Positions 51,510-61,543 are shown, counted from the stretch's first letter. The stretch is 64,000 bases of DNA from an uncultured Campylobacter sp. (GCA_934728065.1 CAKVDW010000001.1:176995-240994), one strand, 5' to 3'. Numbers and translations: made by a program. The notes: generated by a model from the sequence alone, not told the origin.

Positions 51510-52205
51510 TTAATAAGGCCAAATCGCTTCAAAGAAACGAGTTCCCCAAGGTTTTTTAGTGCTTCTTGCCACATCGCCTTCGGTTTTGTAAAGGATTTTC
51601 GCATCGGCTATATAGCGACTATCTATGGTGTTATCCTGTCCTATGTCATAAGGACGAATCACGCCTGAAAGCTGGATAATCTGCTTTTCACCGTTGATGA
51701 GCAGCTCTCTAGAACCCTCTATAAAGTAGTTTCCATTAGATAAAATCTTTATCACTCTTGTTGAAATGGTTGTATTAAAGCTTTCATTTCTGCTTTGTGA
51801 GCCTTGACCTGTGTAATTTGCTGTTGAATTTGTTTGAAAACCTAAACTTGAATAATCATTAATCATACTCGCAAGTCTGCCTAATGCTCCACCAGCACTA
51901 AGGGTAGCACCGCCTAAATTTGAATTATTAGTCTTTGAAGTTGCTCTATTAGCTTGCGTTGTTTGTGAAGTGCTTTCTTGTATAACAACGGTAACCAAAT
52001 CATTAACATTCATCGCCTTTTTATCGGAAAATAAAGGGTTATCGCCCTTTCCAAAAAGCGAGCCTGCTGAAACCTCTATATTGTCGCTTTGTTTTGGTGG
52101 CAATTCCTCCACATAAGCTGGCGGTTTCATACTGATTTGTGGTTCAGTAGTTGCCCCGCAACCTGAAAGTGCAAAAAGTAACACAAAGATTAATAAAAAT
52201 TGCAT
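51510..52205 (-). CDS. flgH: Flagellar L-ring lipoprotein FlgH
   Basis: 231 residues. Lipoprotein signal with Cys16 (LLFALSGC), then GSLFGKGDNPLFSDKKAMNV, DLVTVVIQESTSQTTQANRA and the C-terminal GVIRPYDIGQDNTIDSRYIA, DAKILYK. It forms the outer membrane bushing of the flagellar rod. Divergent from pta, as I recall for C. jejuni Cj0687-Cj0688. Confidence 0.95.
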   Translation of the reverse strand: MQFLLIFVLLFALSGCGATTEPQISMKPPAYVEELPPKQSDNIEVSAGSLFGKGDNPLFSDKKAMNVNDLVTVVIQESTSQTTQANRATSKTNNSNLGGATLSAGGALGRLASMINDYSSLGFQTNSTANYTGQGSQSRNESFNTTISTRVIKILSNGNYFIEGSRELLINGEKQIIQLSGVIRPYDIGQDNTIDSRYIADAKILYKTEGDVARSTKKPWGTRFFEAIWPY

Positions 52206-52308
52206 TTTTTATCCTTATTAAAGTTTATTTTATATTTCGACTTGTAAAATTATAAAAGCTAAAGCAAATACAGTTCCAAAATTTTGCTTTGATAAAGGAG
52301 GAAAGTTG

Positions 52309-53766
52309 ATGAAAAGTTTGTATCTCATCTATTCAAACGATAAATTAGATGATAAGCTTAGCAAACAGTTGTTTGAAGCTGTGCAAAAAAAACACAAAAA
52401 AGTTGCGGTTTTTGCGCCCATTCAATGTGATAAAGCTTTACAAAGTAAATGCAGCTACACTCTGCAAGAAGCTTACAAGGCTTACAGTAAAAATCAAAAT
52501 GGTTTTTTTGCGAAAATCATTGATGATTATGAGTGCTTAAAGGCTGAATTTGACTTTGTTTTGGTTTTAGGAGTGCCAAATGGCGAGCTTTTGGGGGATT
52601 TTGAATTTAATGTAAATCTTGCCAAAGAGCTTAACACGCCCATTTATGCACTAACAAATAAAGAAAATAAGCAAGCAATAGAGGCTTTTTTAACTCAAAA
52701 GCTTGGCAAACACGAATTTCATCTTATTGATGAAAATTTTAAGGTGGGTGATTTTAAAGAAATTCATCATTATGGCTTTATGACACCAAACCGCTTTGGT
52801 TTTGAACTTGCCAAAAAGGCTAAAAAAGACAAGAAAACTGTTGTTTTGCCAGAAAGCGATGATGAGCGCATTTTGCAAGCGGCAAATGTGTTGTTAGCGC
52901 ACGATTTTGTTGATTTGATACTGCTTGGCGATGAGAGCGAAATTCAAGCAAAAGCCACGAATTTAGGCTTAAATTTAAGCAAAGCAAAGATGATGAATTC
53001 AGCAAATTCACCTTTGCTTGCCGAATTTTCGAGCATACTTTATGAGGCGCGAAAAGAAAAAGGGCTAAGCGAGGAAGAAGCACAAAAGCTTGTTAGGGAT
53101 AGGACTTATTTTGGCACACTTTTGGTGCATACAAACAAAGCACAAGCTATGGTGAGTGGAGCTAGCACAACCACAGCTGAGACCATTCGCCCAGCCTTAC
53201 AACTCATTAAAACAAAGAGCGGTGTCAGCACTGTTTCAGGGGCGTTTTTTATGAGTTTGGAAGATACTGTCTTGTTTTTTGCAGACTGTGCGGTTACACC
53301 AAATCCCACACCAGAACAAATTGCAGAGATTGCTTATACAAGTGCTAGCACAGCTAAAGCCTTTGGTATAGAGCCAAAAGTTGCCATACTTTCTTATTCT
53401 ACGGGCAACAGCGGAAGCGGTGTTAGTGTAGATGCGAGTAAAGAGGCGGTAAAATTTGCAAAAGAAAACTACCCTGATTTGCTTATTGATGGACCTTTAC
53501 AATTTGACGCTGCCATTGACCCGCTTACAGCAAAAAGCAAAATGCCTGATTCTAAAGTAGCAGGGCAGGCAAATGTCTTTATCTTCCCTGATTTAAACGC
53601 CGCAAATATAGCTTATAAAGCTGTTCAAAGAACAGCAAATGCTTTGGCAATAGGACCTGTTTTACAAGGACTTAAAAAACCTGTGAATGATTTAAGTCGA
53701 GGTTGTTTAGTTGATGACATTGTCAATACAGTCATCTTAAGTGCGATTCAAGCAAAAGATAACTAA
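52309..53766 (+). CDS. pta: Phosphate acetyltransferase
   Basis: 485 residues from ATG 52309 with AAAGGAGG upstream. The first 160 residues are a divergent N-terminal domain; the catalytic PTA domain starts at KTVVLPESDDERILQAANVL and includes VSGASTTTAETIRPALQLI, AILSYSTGNSGSG and the end SRGCLVDDIVNT. With AckA it converts acetyl-CoA to acetate and ATP. Shorter than E. coli Pta because the DRTGG-containing middle is reduced. ackA follows after 13 bases. Confidence 0.93.
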   Translation: MKSLYLIYSNDKLDDKLSKQLFEAVQKKHKKVAVFAPIQCDKALQSKCSYTLQEAYKAYSKNQNGFFAKIIDDYECLKAEFDFVLVLGVPNGELLGDFEFNVNLAKELNTPIYALTNKENKQAIEAFLTQKLGKHEFHLIDENFKVGDFKEIHHYGFMTPNRFGFELAKKAKKDKKTVVLPESDDERILQAANVLLAHDFVDLILLGDESEIQAKATNLGLNLSKAKMMNSANSPLLAEFSSILYEARKEKGLSEEEAQKLVRDRTYFGTLLVHTNKAQAMVSGASTTTAETIRPALQLIKTKSGVSTVSGAFFMSLEDTVLFFADCAVTPNPTPEQIAEIAYTSASTAKAFGIEPKVAILSYSTGNSGSGVSVDASKEAVKFAKENYPDLLIDGPLQFDAAIDPLTAKSKMPDSKVAGQANVFIFPDLNAANIAYKAVQRTANALAIGPVLQGLKKPVNDLSRGCLVDDIVNTVILSAIQAKDN

Positions 53767-53779
53767 AAAAGGAGAAAAA

Positions 53780-54964
53780 ATGAAAATTTTGGTTATAAAT
53801 TCGGGTTCTAGCTCGATAAAATTCAAACTCTATGAAAAACAAGTGCCTGTTGCCAGCGGTTTGGTCGGTAAAATCGGAGAGCATAGCTCAAAAATAGAGC
53901 TTAAAAATCTCATTGATAAAAAAGAAGAACACAGAGATGAACCTGTGCCAAATCATCAAGCAGGTGTTAAAATCATCAACGAATTCTTGCATAAAACGGG
54001 CATAGTTGAGGATTTAAACCATTTAGATGGCTGTGGACATAGGGTAGTGCACGGAGGTAAAAACCTTGTAGAACACTGCATTATCGACAAGAAAATTCTT
54101 AAAGAAATTAGAAGAGTTTCAGTCATCGCTCCACTTCACAACCCAGCTCACCTTGTTGGAATGCAAGCTATGATAGAAGCTGCGCCTAATGTGCCAAATG
54201 TCGCTGTGTTTGATACGGCTTTTCACGCTACTTTGCCTGACTATGCTTATATGTATGCCTTGCCTTATGAGTTTTACAAAAAAGAAGGTGTTAGAAGATA
54301 TGGCTTTCACGGCACTTCGCATTCTTATGTAAGTAAAAAGGCGGCTGAATTTTTAGATATAAAGTATTCTAAATTTAACGCCATTAGCGCTCATTTGGGA
54401 AATGGAGCGAGTGTTTGCGCCATAGAAAATGGTAAAAGTATCGACACTTCTATGGGTTTTACGCCGCTTGAAGGGCTGATGATGGGAACAAGATGCGGGG
54501 ACATAGACCCAGCTATCATTTCGCACTTAGTTCGCATAGCTCATCTTACCACAGAAGAACTTGACATTATTATGAACAAAAAAAGTGGATTTTTAGGCGT
54601 TTGCGGACATAATGACTTAAGAGATGTTGAAACACACATAAAAAGCGGAGACAAAAGAGCTGAACTTGCTTTAAATATGTATGTTTATCGCTTGGTTAAG
54701 TATATAGGCGCTTATTTTACAGTTTTACCACGCACCGATGCGCTTATCTTTACTGCTGGTATAGGCGAAAATTCACACAACATACGCAAACTTGTATGCG
54801 AAAAACTTACTCATCTTGGCTTTGAGCTTGATGATAAGATAAATCAAAACTCACACGGCAAAATTTCAGCAATAAGCAAGGCAAACTCTAAGCATAAAAT
54901 TCTTGTTATTCCTACTGACGAAGAACTTGAAATCGCCACTATCACACAAGAATTAATTAAATGA
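53780..54964 (+). CDS. ackA: Acetate kinase
   Basis: 394 residues from ATG 53780 (GGAG upstream). MKILVINSGSSSIKFKLYEK, GHRVVHGG, FDTAFHATLPDYAYMYALPY, RYGFHGTSHSYVS and GFTPLEGLMMGTRCGDIDPA are the ASKHA-fold acetate kinase signatures. Generates ATP from acetyl phosphate. Operon with pta; a terminator follows. Confidence 0.96.
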   Translation: MKILVINSGSSSIKFKLYEKQVPVASGLVGKIGEHSSKIELKNLIDKKEEHRDEPVPNHQAGVKIINEFLHKTGIVEDLNHLDGCGHRVVHGGKNLVEHCIIDKKILKEIRRVSVIAPLHNPAHLVGMQAMIEAAPNVPNVAVFDTAFHATLPDYAYMYALPYEFYKKEGVRRYGFHGTSHSYVSKKAAEFLDIKYSKFNAISAHLGNGASVCAIENGKSIDTSMGFTPLEGLMMGTRCGDIDPAIISHLVRIAHLTTEELDIIMNKKSGFLGVCGHNDLRDVETHIKSGDKRAELALNMYVYRLVKYIGAYFTVLPRTDALIFTAGIGENSHNIRKLVCEKLTHLGFELDDKINQNSHGKISAISKANSKHKILVIPTDEELEIATITQELIK

Positions 54965-54966
54965 AA

Positions 54967-54992
54967 TCTAAAGTGCTTTTTAGCACTTTAGA
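54967..54992. terminator. Terminator behind ackA
   Basis: TCTAAAGTGC / GCACTTTAGA, perfect ten-base stem with a six-base loop. The AAAGTGC/GCACTTT core is shared with the terminator at 18095, next to the other copy of the OMP locus. Confidence 0.75.
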
Positions 54993-55006
54993 CTTTAACT
55001 TTCTTT

Positions 55007-55202
55007 TTAAAAAGAAAAGGTATATCGAAGTCCTACTTGATAGGGTTGCTTGATTTTTTCAATTTACACTATTATCACCGTCTTTAAATTTATGAGTAGC
55101 AGAGCCTGCACTCAAATCAGCAAAAGCACCGCTTTCTTCAGCTACTGCACTAGTAGCACCTAAAATCCCTGCTAAAGCAAGGCTTAACACAACTTTTCTC
55201 AT
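55007..55202 (-). pseudogene. Internally deleted copy of the phase-variable OMP gene
   Basis: From ATG 55202 the first 28 codons match the gene at 18147-18698 (MRKVVLSLALAGILGATSAV, then AEESGAFA). The sequence then jumps to LSAGSATHKFKDG, which aligns with LSVGYTTHKPKEG about 90 residues further on in the full copy. TGA at 55059 ends the frame, while the next frame still reads KIKQPYQVGLRYTFSF, the original C-terminus, to a stop at 55007. So it lost the middle, plausibly by recombination between the two GAFAG-coding repeats, and carries a later frameshift. The product, if made, would be a 47-residue exported fragment. Confidence 0.8.
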
Positions 55203-55323
55203 AATGATTCCTTTGAAATAAATTTCTTTGCAAAAGCAAAGATAATGATATTTTACCCCCCCCCCCCCCCTCCAACAAAAAAATCAATGAAGTAAATTTT
55301 TTATTATTTTTTAAATTTTTGTT
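55120..55323 (-). repeat. Dispersed repeat copy 2 (OMP 5' region)
   Basis: Second copy of the 205-base repeat at 18616-18820, with the leader hairpin at 55226-55241 intact. Confidence 0.85.
55256..55270 (-). repeat. C15 (G15 on the coding strand) contingency tract
   Basis: Fifteen consecutive C, one longer than in the full copy, which is what slipped-strand change between copies would produce. Confidence 0.85.
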
Positions 55324-55414
55324 ATTTTTTGGGTATTTTCTTTGAAATTTTAAAATCTTAAACTTTTTTGAAAGAAAATTAAGGTAAAATGTCGCTTTAA
55401 TTTAATGAAAGAAA

Positions 55415-57412
55415 ATGATGAGTAGATTGCTTATAGAAATCGGTGTTGAAGAGTTACCAGCAAAACCTTTGCTTAAAGAGCTTGATAATATCCAAAGCAA
55501 GTGGCAAAGGGTGCTTGATGAGTATCATTTGCAAAGCGAGTTTGATTTTTACTACACTCCAAGACGCTTAACGCTCTTGCACGAAGCATTTAGCGACAGA
55601 CAAGATGACAGCACCACTGAATTCATCGGCGCTCCAAAGGACATAGCCTACAAAGACGGCAAGCTCACGGCTGCTGGGCAGAGCTTTTTGCAAAAGGCTG
55701 GCATCAGCGAAAAAGAGCTTGAATTTAAGCAAATCAAAGGCAAGGAAGTGCTTTATCATCAGCAAAAGTGCGCTGGGCAAAAAAGTGCTGAACTTTTGCC
55801 TAAAATGATAGAAAAGTGGCTCAAAAGCCTAAATTTTGGCAAGAGTATGCGCTGGGGAGACGGAGAATTCGAGTTTATCCGCGCCATTCGCTCGCTAGTG
55901 TGCGTGCTGGGCGATGAGCTGGTGAGTTTTCAAAGCTATGGCGTAAAAAGTGCTAAAAAAACCTTTATCCACCGCAGTGTGAGCTATGATTTGTGCGAAT
56001 TTAAGGACATTAGCGGGTATTTTGAACTTTTAGAAAAAAACTTTGTCATCTTAAATCAAAACAAAAGGCGAGAGAAAATTTTAGCCGAATTTAAGGACAT
56101 TGAGGCTAAAAACGGCGTTGCAATCAGCGAGGACAACGAGCTTTTAGACGAAGTTGTAGCTATAACTGAGTATCCAAAAGCCCTTTTAGGCAGCTTTGAA
56201 AGCGAATTTTTGCAAATTCCAAGCGAGGTTATCATCAGCTCAATGCGCGACAATCAGCGATATTTTGGCGTTTTTAAGGGCGAAAAGCTGGCAAATCACT
56301 TCATAGTCGTGGCAAATGCAGTGTGCGAAAACTACACGCAAATCATCAATGGCAACGAGCGCGTGCTACGAGCAAGGCTTAAAGATGCAATGTTTTTCTG
56401 GCAAAACGACTTAAAAAGCGGTTTGCAGCCTGAAAAACTTGCGGGAGTGCTTTATTTAGAGGGTTTAGGCACGCTTAAAGACAAAGCCGAGCGCGAAAAA
56501 GCGGTGGCAAAGGCACTTTGCGAGCTTTATCAAAACGCTGAATTTGGCGACATTTCACAAGCCATACACTACGCAAAGGCTGATTTACTCACAAGTATGG
56601 TGTATGAATTTACAGAACTTCAAGGCATTATGGGGAGTTACTATGCCAAAGCGCAAGGATTTAGCGATAAAATCAGCCTTGCCATAAGGGAGCAGTATTT
56701 GCCAAAGGCTGAAAATGGGGCTTTGCCAAGCAATGAATTTTCAAGTATCGTGGCACTAGCAAACAAACTTGACACGCTAATGGGACTTTTTTCGGTAAAT
56801 AAAATACCAAGCGGCACGAAAGACCCCTATGCTTTGAGGCGTGCGGCAAATGGAGTGATTAAAATAGCCCTAAATTTAGGCGTTAAATTCAACTTGCGCG
56901 AACTTTTAAACAAACTCACGCCAAATTACAAAAAATTTGACTTACAAAGCCTTGAAAATTTTATCTTTGAAAGGCTTGATACGCTTTATAATGCCAACTC
57001 TTCGTTCATCAAAGCCGTTTTAATGTCGCAAAATGCTGATTTAGTGCGTATTGATGAGAGTATAAAGGCTTTGATTGCTTTGAGCAAAAAAGATGATTTT
57101 AGCGAGAAATTTAGCACTTTTAAAAGGCTTGCAAATATCGCTGTAAAGGTGTCTGTGGGCGTTGATGAGAATTTATTTGAAACTCAGCAAGAAAAAGCAC
57201 TTTACAAAGCCTTTAAAAAATGCGAGCCAAACGCCAAGCCAAGCGAGCTTTTAAGGGCTTTGTTTGCTTTAAAGCCCGAGATTGACGACTTTTTTGACAA
57301 GGTGATGATAAATGTCAAAAATGAAAGACTAAAAATCAACCGCCAAGCCCTTGTTTATGAGATTTACGAGGCATTTTTAAGCGTGGCGGACATTAAGGAA
57401 GTGAGCTTATGA
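55415..57412 (+). CDS. glyS: Glycyl-tRNA synthetase beta subunit
   Basis: 665 residues; ATG at 55415 or 55418. Opening LLIEIGVEELPAKPLLKELD is the GlyS signature, with MRDNQRYFGVFKGEKLANHF, ARLKDAMFFWQND and VNKIPSGTKDPYALRRAANG later. It pairs with GlyQ (not in the window) in the alpha2beta2 enzyme that charges tRNA-Gly. ATGA overlap with the M23 peptidase gene. Confidence 0.96.
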   Translation: MMSRLLIEIGVEELPAKPLLKELDNIQSKWQRVLDEYHLQSEFDFYYTPRRLTLLHEAFSDRQDDSTTEFIGAPKDIAYKDGKLTAAGQSFLQKAGISEKELEFKQIKGKEVLYHQQKCAGQKSAELLPKMIEKWLKSLNFGKSMRWGDGEFEFIRAIRSLVCVLGDELVSFQSYGVKSAKKTFIHRSVSYDLCEFKDISGYFELLEKNFVILNQNKRREKILAEFKDIEAKNGVAISEDNELLDEVVAITEYPKALLGSFESEFLQIPSEVIISSMRDNQRYFGVFKGEKLANHFIVVANAVCENYTQIINGNERVLRARLKDAMFFWQNDLKSGLQPEKLAGVLYLEGLGTLKDKAEREKAVAKALCELYQNAEFGDISQAIHYAKADLLTSMVYEFTELQGIMGSYYAKAQGFSDKISLAIREQYLPKAENGALPSNEFSSIVALANKLDTLMGLFSVNKIPSGTKDPYALRRAANGVIKIALNLGVKFNLRELLNKLTPNYKKFDLQSLENFIFERLDTLYNANSSFIKAVLMSQNADLVRIDESIKALIALSKKDDFSEKFSTFKRLANIAVKVSVGVDENLFETQQEKALYKAFKKCEPNAKPSELLRALFALKPEIDDFFDKVMINVKNERLKINRQALVYEIYEAFLSVADIKEVSL

Positions 57413-58269
57413 AAAGAGTATTTTTAGGGACCTGCCTGTGTTTTGTTTTACTTTTTGGGGAGACAAAGCATACAAAAGGGGATTTAAATATCAGCAAGGG
57501 ACAAGTGTTGTTTTTGCAGTTTAACAAACAAGGCTTAAAAGATATAAAAATAAAAAGCAACTTAAAAAAAGAGAAAAAGCAAAAATTTTTCGTTCATCCC
57601 ACAAAAGAAAACAGGGTTATTTTAATGTTTAGTTCAGCTTATAAAAAACCTGTGAGAAGAGCGCAAGTTACGGCTTTATATCAAGATGGACAAAGGTTGT
57701 ATTATGATTTATTAGGAAATGATGGGGTGTATCCAAAAGAGATTTTAAAGGTTGCCAAAAACAAGGTAACACCGCCCAAAGAAGTGCTTGCACGAATTCA
57801 AAAAGAACTTGATGAGGCTAATGCCGTGTATGCAACCTACACAGATGAAGCCTTATTTGATGGCAAATTTATCTTGCCTTTGGATTCGGTTATTACAAGT
57901 AAATTTGGCACAGCAAGAATTTTTAACAACACCCTAGCAAGCTATCACAGCGGGACGGACTTTCGCGCTGCTGTTGGCACACCTATAATCGCAGCAAATG
58001 ACGGCATAGTGCGCATCGCAAAGGACAGATACTATGCTGGTGGCTCAGTTGTCATCGACCACGGCTATAAAATCTTTTCGCAGTATTATCATTTGTCAGA
58101 ACTTAAAGTCAAAGTAGGGCAAAGAGTAAAAAAAGGGCAAATCATCGCTTTGAGCGGAGACAGCGGGCGCGTAACGGGAGCGCACTTGCATTTTGGTATT
58201 TTTGCAGGTGGCACACAGGTTGACCCACTTGATTTTATCAAAAAATTCAACACCTTGTTTGATGAATAA
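57409..58269 (+). CDS. M23-family peptidoglycan endopeptidase
   Basis: 286 residues. Signal peptide (MKRVFLGTCLCFVLLFGETK), a beta-rich propeptide-like domain (about 22-140), then the LytM zinc domain from residue 150: SYHSGTDFRAAVGTPIIAAN (His and Asp ligands) and GAHLHFGIFAGGTQVDPL (HxH). It cuts peptide cross-links in the periplasm. Related enzymes set helical cell shape in Campylobacter and Helicobacter, but this one is not assignable to Pgp3/Csd by eye. Coupled to glyS. Confidence 0.88.
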   Translation: MKRVFLGTCLCFVLLFGETKHTKGDLNISKGQVLFLQFNKQGLKDIKIKSNLKKEKKQKFFVHPTKENRVILMFSSAYKKPVRRAQVTALYQDGQRLYYDLLGNDGVYPKEILKVAKNKVTPPKEVLARIQKELDEANAVYATYTDEALFDGKFILPLDSVITSKFGTARIFNNTLASYHSGTDFRAAVGTPIIAANDGIVRIAKDRYYAGGSVVIDHGYKIFSQYYHLSELKVKVGQRVKKGQIIALSGDSGRVTGAHLHFGIFAGGTQVDPLDFIKKFNTLFDE

Positions 58270-58307
58270 GGGCTTAAATTTTGAAATTTATACGAAAATT
58301 TATCCTT

Positions 58308-59315
58308 TTAATTTTTTTTAAATTTCAGCCCAAAGCCCTCTAATGCCACAAAGTCTTTTTGGCTTTTTTCAAGCAACTTAACTTCTTCTATGCCTAAGTG
58401 GCGTAGGATTTGCGCGCCTATGCCATAGCTTTTAAACTCGATTTTACTGCTCTTTTGGCTTTGCATACAGATGAGAACTCCACCATTTTGGGATAAAAAT
58501 GCGATTTGCTCTAAAAGTTCGCTGAATTTTTGGGAGGTTAAAAGCTCAAAATCACTTCCGCTAATGTGAAATTTGACATTCTCGCTTCTTTTTAGCGCGC
58601 CAAAGACAAAGGCTATGTGCTGTGCGCCATTGTGGTCTGTAAAGGCTATTTTACGGGCGTTAAAACCCGCTATGGTGCTTTGAGTATCGCTGGTTACTTT
58701 GATGAGGCTTTCATTTTTCAAGCGGTATTCGATGATGTCGCTCACGGCTACCATATTTAGCTCCCATTTGTCGCAAAATTCAAGCAAATCCGCCCTGCGC
58801 GCCATATCGCCGTCATCTTTTACTATCTCGCAAATCACGCAAGCTTCTGTAAGCCCTGCCAAGCGACACAAATCCACCGTGCCTTCTGTGTGTCCTGTGC
58901 GCTCTAAAACTCCGCCTTTTTTTGCTATGAGTGGGTTTATATGCCCTGGTCGCACGAAATCATCAGCCTTTGCGCCCTTATCGGCAAAAATGCGTATGGT
59001 TTTGTCGCGCTCATAAGCACTAACGCCCGTTAAAGTGTCCTTTGCATCGCAGGTTATGGTAAAAGCCGTCTCGTGCGTGGAGGTGTTTTCGCGCACCATT
59101 AAGGGCAGCTCGAAATGGCGGGCAATGGCTTCATTTAAAGCCACGCAAAGCACGCCACGAGCGTGTGTTATGGCGAAATTTACCTTATCTTTGCTTGAAA
59201 ATTGCGCCGCAAAAATCAAATCCCCCTCATTTTCTCTGTCCTCAGCATCGACCATCACGAGCATTTTGCCCGCTTGTAAATCCTTAATCGCTTGTTCTAC
59301 GCTTACAAATGCCAT
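58308..59315 (-). CDS. ribBA: DHBP synthase with degenerate GTP cyclohydrolase II domain
   Basis: 335 residues. Residues 1-200 are a complete 3,4-dihydroxy-2-butanone 4-phosphate synthase: VMVDAEDRENEGDLIFAAQ, THARGVLCVAL, RPGHINPLIA, RTGHTEGTVDLC. The rest aligns with GTP cyclohydrolase II but lacks the zinc motif (ECLTGD...RCDCG is replaced by ISGSDFELLTSQKF), so only the RibB activity in riboflavin synthesis is expected. A separate RibA must exist elsewhere. Confidence 0.88.
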   Translation of the reverse strand: MAFVSVEQAIKDLQAGKMLVMVDAEDRENEGDLIFAAQFSSKDKVNFAITHARGVLCVALNEAIARHFELPLMVRENTSTHETAFTITCDAKDTLTGVSAYERDKTIRIFADKGAKADDFVRPGHINPLIAKKGGVLERTGHTEGTVDLCRLAGLTEACVICEIVKDDGDMARRADLLEFCDKWELNMVAVSDIIEYRLKNESLIKVTSDTQSTIAGFNARKIAFTDHNGAQHIAFVFGALKRSENVKFHISGSDFELLTSQKFSELLEQIAFLSQNGGVLICMQSQKSSKIEFKSYGIGAQILRHLGIEEVKLLEKSQKDFVALEGFGLKFKKN

Positions 59316-59462
59316 TTATATCCCTTAAATTTATTTTGAATTATAACTTATAATTTATTAACAAGAAATAAAGTAAAAATTTAAAATGATTTTAATCATT
59401 TAACCACAAATTCAAGTTTTTTACGCTAAAGTTTCATAAAATTTCCTCAAAAAGAATGGATA

Positions 59463-60332
59463 TTGAATTTGAAAAGTGGTTTTATCAGCCTTATAGGACG
59501 GACAAATGCAGGAAAAAGCTCGCTTATCAATGCCTTAAGCGAACAAAAACTTGCCCTTGTTTCACATAAAAAAAATGCTACGCGCCGAAAATTAAACGCT
59601 ATTATTATGCACGAGGGTAACCAGCTCATTTTTGTTGATACTCCAGGACTTCATCAAAGCGAAAAAAAACTTAATCAAAAATTAGTTGAAGTAGCGATGA
59701 ATTCTTTATCTCAGTGTGATTTTGCGCTCTTTGTGGCAAGCATTTTTGATGATATAAAAGAATATGAAAACTTTTTGCAAAAATGTAAAGTTGAACATAT
59801 AGTGCTTTTAAATAAGATTGATTTAGCCAAAAACGAGCAAATTTTAAAAAAACTCGAAGAATATGCAAAATTCAGCAAGCAATTTAAAGCTATTATCCCT
59901 TTTTCTTGTAGGCAAAAAAGTAACAAAAAGTCCTTGCTTGATGAATTATGTAAGTATTTGCCAGAGCATCCTTATTTTTTTGAACCCGAATTTCTTACAA
60001 ACACAAGCGAAAAAGAGCTTTTTAGAGACTTTATTTTAGAAGCTTTGTTTGAAAATTTTAGCGATGAGTTGCCGTATTCTTGTGAGGTTTTCGTGCAAAA
60101 AGTTAAAGAAGAGCCTGAAATTTCATTTATTGACGCCATTATCATCACAGATACGCCAGCACATAAGGGCATACTTATAGGAAAAGATGGCACTTCTCTT
60201 AAAAGATTAGGTAAAAGTGCAAGGTTTAAAATCTCCAAATTTACACAAAAAAAAATAATGCTCAACCTTTTTATTCAAATAAAAAAAGCGTGGCAAAAAG
60301 ATGATGAATTTTTAAAAAAAGTGGCGTTTTGA
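59463..60332 (+). CDS. era: Ribosome-assembly GTPase Era
   Basis: 289 residues from TTG 59463 with GGAT upstream. G domain: [24 protein letters not shown] (switch), [15 protein letters not shown] and [10 protein letters not shown]-terminal KH domain with [20 protein letters not shown]. It binds 16S rRNA in 30S assembly. In G1 the usual GRPN is GRTN. Overlaps the next gene as TGATG. Confidence 0.94.
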   Translation: MNLKSGFISLIGRTNAGKSSLINALSEQKLALVSHKKNATRRKLNAIIMHEGNQLIFVDTPGLHQSEKKLNQKLVEVAMNSLSQCDFALFVASIFDDIKEYENFLQKCKVEHIVLLNKIDLAKNEQILKKLEEYAKFSKQFKAIIPFSCRQKSNKKSLLDELCKYLPEHPYFFEPEFLTNTSEKELFRDFILEALFENFSDELPYSCEVFVQKVKEEPEISFIDAIIITDTPAHKGILIGKDGTSLKRLGKSARFKISKFTQKKIMLNLFIQIKKAWQKDDEFLKKVAF

Positions 60333-61543
60333 TGAAAAATATTTTAGCGAAATTTTTAAACCCTAAAGGCGCAAATTCACAAAACGCGCAAGTGATAGAA
60401 TTTGACAAAATTCTTTGTATTCAGCTTGAAAAACCACCCTTAAAAAATGAAAATTTAGAGGAATATTTATTTGAAAAAGCTTGCGATGAACTTGGCATTA
60501 AAGAGGGTTTTAATTACGCTATGAGCTATATTTTAAATATAGACAAAAGTTTTGTTTTCTTAACTTTGTATGAAAATTTAGAGCAAAAATTTGATTTTGC
60601 TTTTTGCGAGGCTTTGGTTTGGAGAAATTTAAATAAGTGGCAAGACTTTGTTATTTCGCAAAATAAAGAAATTTTTGCAAACAAAACTAAGCTTTCAACT
60701 TCTTATGCTGTGCTTGTTTTAAGGCAAAATTATGGTTTTGTCGCCTTTTTTGAGGGAGAAAATCTTTTGTGTCTTAAAAACATTCCGCAATTTAGCCTTG
60801 ATTATTTGCAAAACAAAGACCAAGATATAAAACAAAATTTTTTAGAACAGCGACTTTATGTTTTTTTAAAACCTCTTTTTGAGCTTTATGAATGCAAAAG
60901 CCTTGTTTTCATCAATGATGAGTTTAATTTTGCTCAATTTTTATCAAACAAATTGCAAGTTTTAAATTTTAAACTTGGCGAATTTTCTAGCAATTTTCAA
61001 ATCAAAGATTTAGTATTTTTGCAAATGAAAAGAGAGGAAAATACGAGTAATTTTTTAAGACATAAAATTAAAAACACCTTTTTAAAAAGGCTTGTTGCTG
61101 GGTTTTTGTTAAGTTTTTTGCTGGGTTTTATTTTTCCCATTTGCGAATTTTATGTAAGGCAAAATGATATAAAAAATTCTTTTTTAAATTTAAATGATGA
61201 TTTAAATCAAAAAGAACTTCGCTTTGATGATTTAGAAAAACAAAACACAAACAACACCTTAAGCATAGAACAGATGAAAGCAAGGGTTGATTTTATCAAC
61301 AAAGAGTTAAAACCTATGCTCTTGCTTGACACCTTACAAACGCTTTTTTCTTTAATTTATCAAAATAGGGCGAAGATTGTAAATTTGGAGCTTAAAGATA
61401 GGGAAATAAAAATATTAATGCCAAATGATAAAGCGAGCGCAGGTTTTATTAAAGAGCTGTATTTAAATAGCTTTTTTACGCTGAAAAACAAAGAACTTTT
61501 GGGCGATTTTTATGAGTTGAGTTTGGAGTTAAAAAATGAGTGA
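60332..61543 (+). CDS. GspL/PilM-N-like bitopic membrane protein (unknown)
   Basis: 403 residues. Residues 1-245 are cytoplasmic and look like a divergent actin-like (PilM/GspL) domain (FCEALVWRNLNKWQDFVISQ; SYAVLVLRQNYGFVAFFEGE). One membrane helix follows (about 249-270, LVAGFLLSFLLGFIFPICEF), then a coiled coil and a small periplasmic alpha/beta domain (KIVNLELKDREIKILMPNDK). This order is that of GspL or a PilM-PilN fusion. The next gene has the GspM/PilO plan, which supports the reading. No direct family match from memory; confidence in function is modest. Coupled to era by overlap. Confidence 0.55.
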   Translation: MKNILAKFLNPKGANSQNAQVIEFDKILCIQLEKPPLKNENLEEYLFEKACDELGIKEGFNYAMSYILNIDKSFVFLTLYENLEQKFDFAFCEALVWRNLNKWQDFVISQNKEIFANKTKLSTSYAVLVLRQNYGFVAFFEGENLLCLKNIPQFSLDYLQNKDQDIKQNFLEQRLYVFLKPLFELYECKSLVFINDEFNFAQFLSNKLQVLNFKLGEFSSNFQIKDLVFLQMKREENTSNFLRHKIKNTFLKRLVAGFLLSFLLGFIFPICEFYVRQNDIKNSFLNLNDDLNQKELRFDDLEKQNTNNTLSIEQMKARVDFINKELKPMLLLDTLQTLFSLIYQNRAKIVNLELKDREIKILMPNDKASAGFIKELYLNSFFTLKNKELLGDFYELSLELKNE

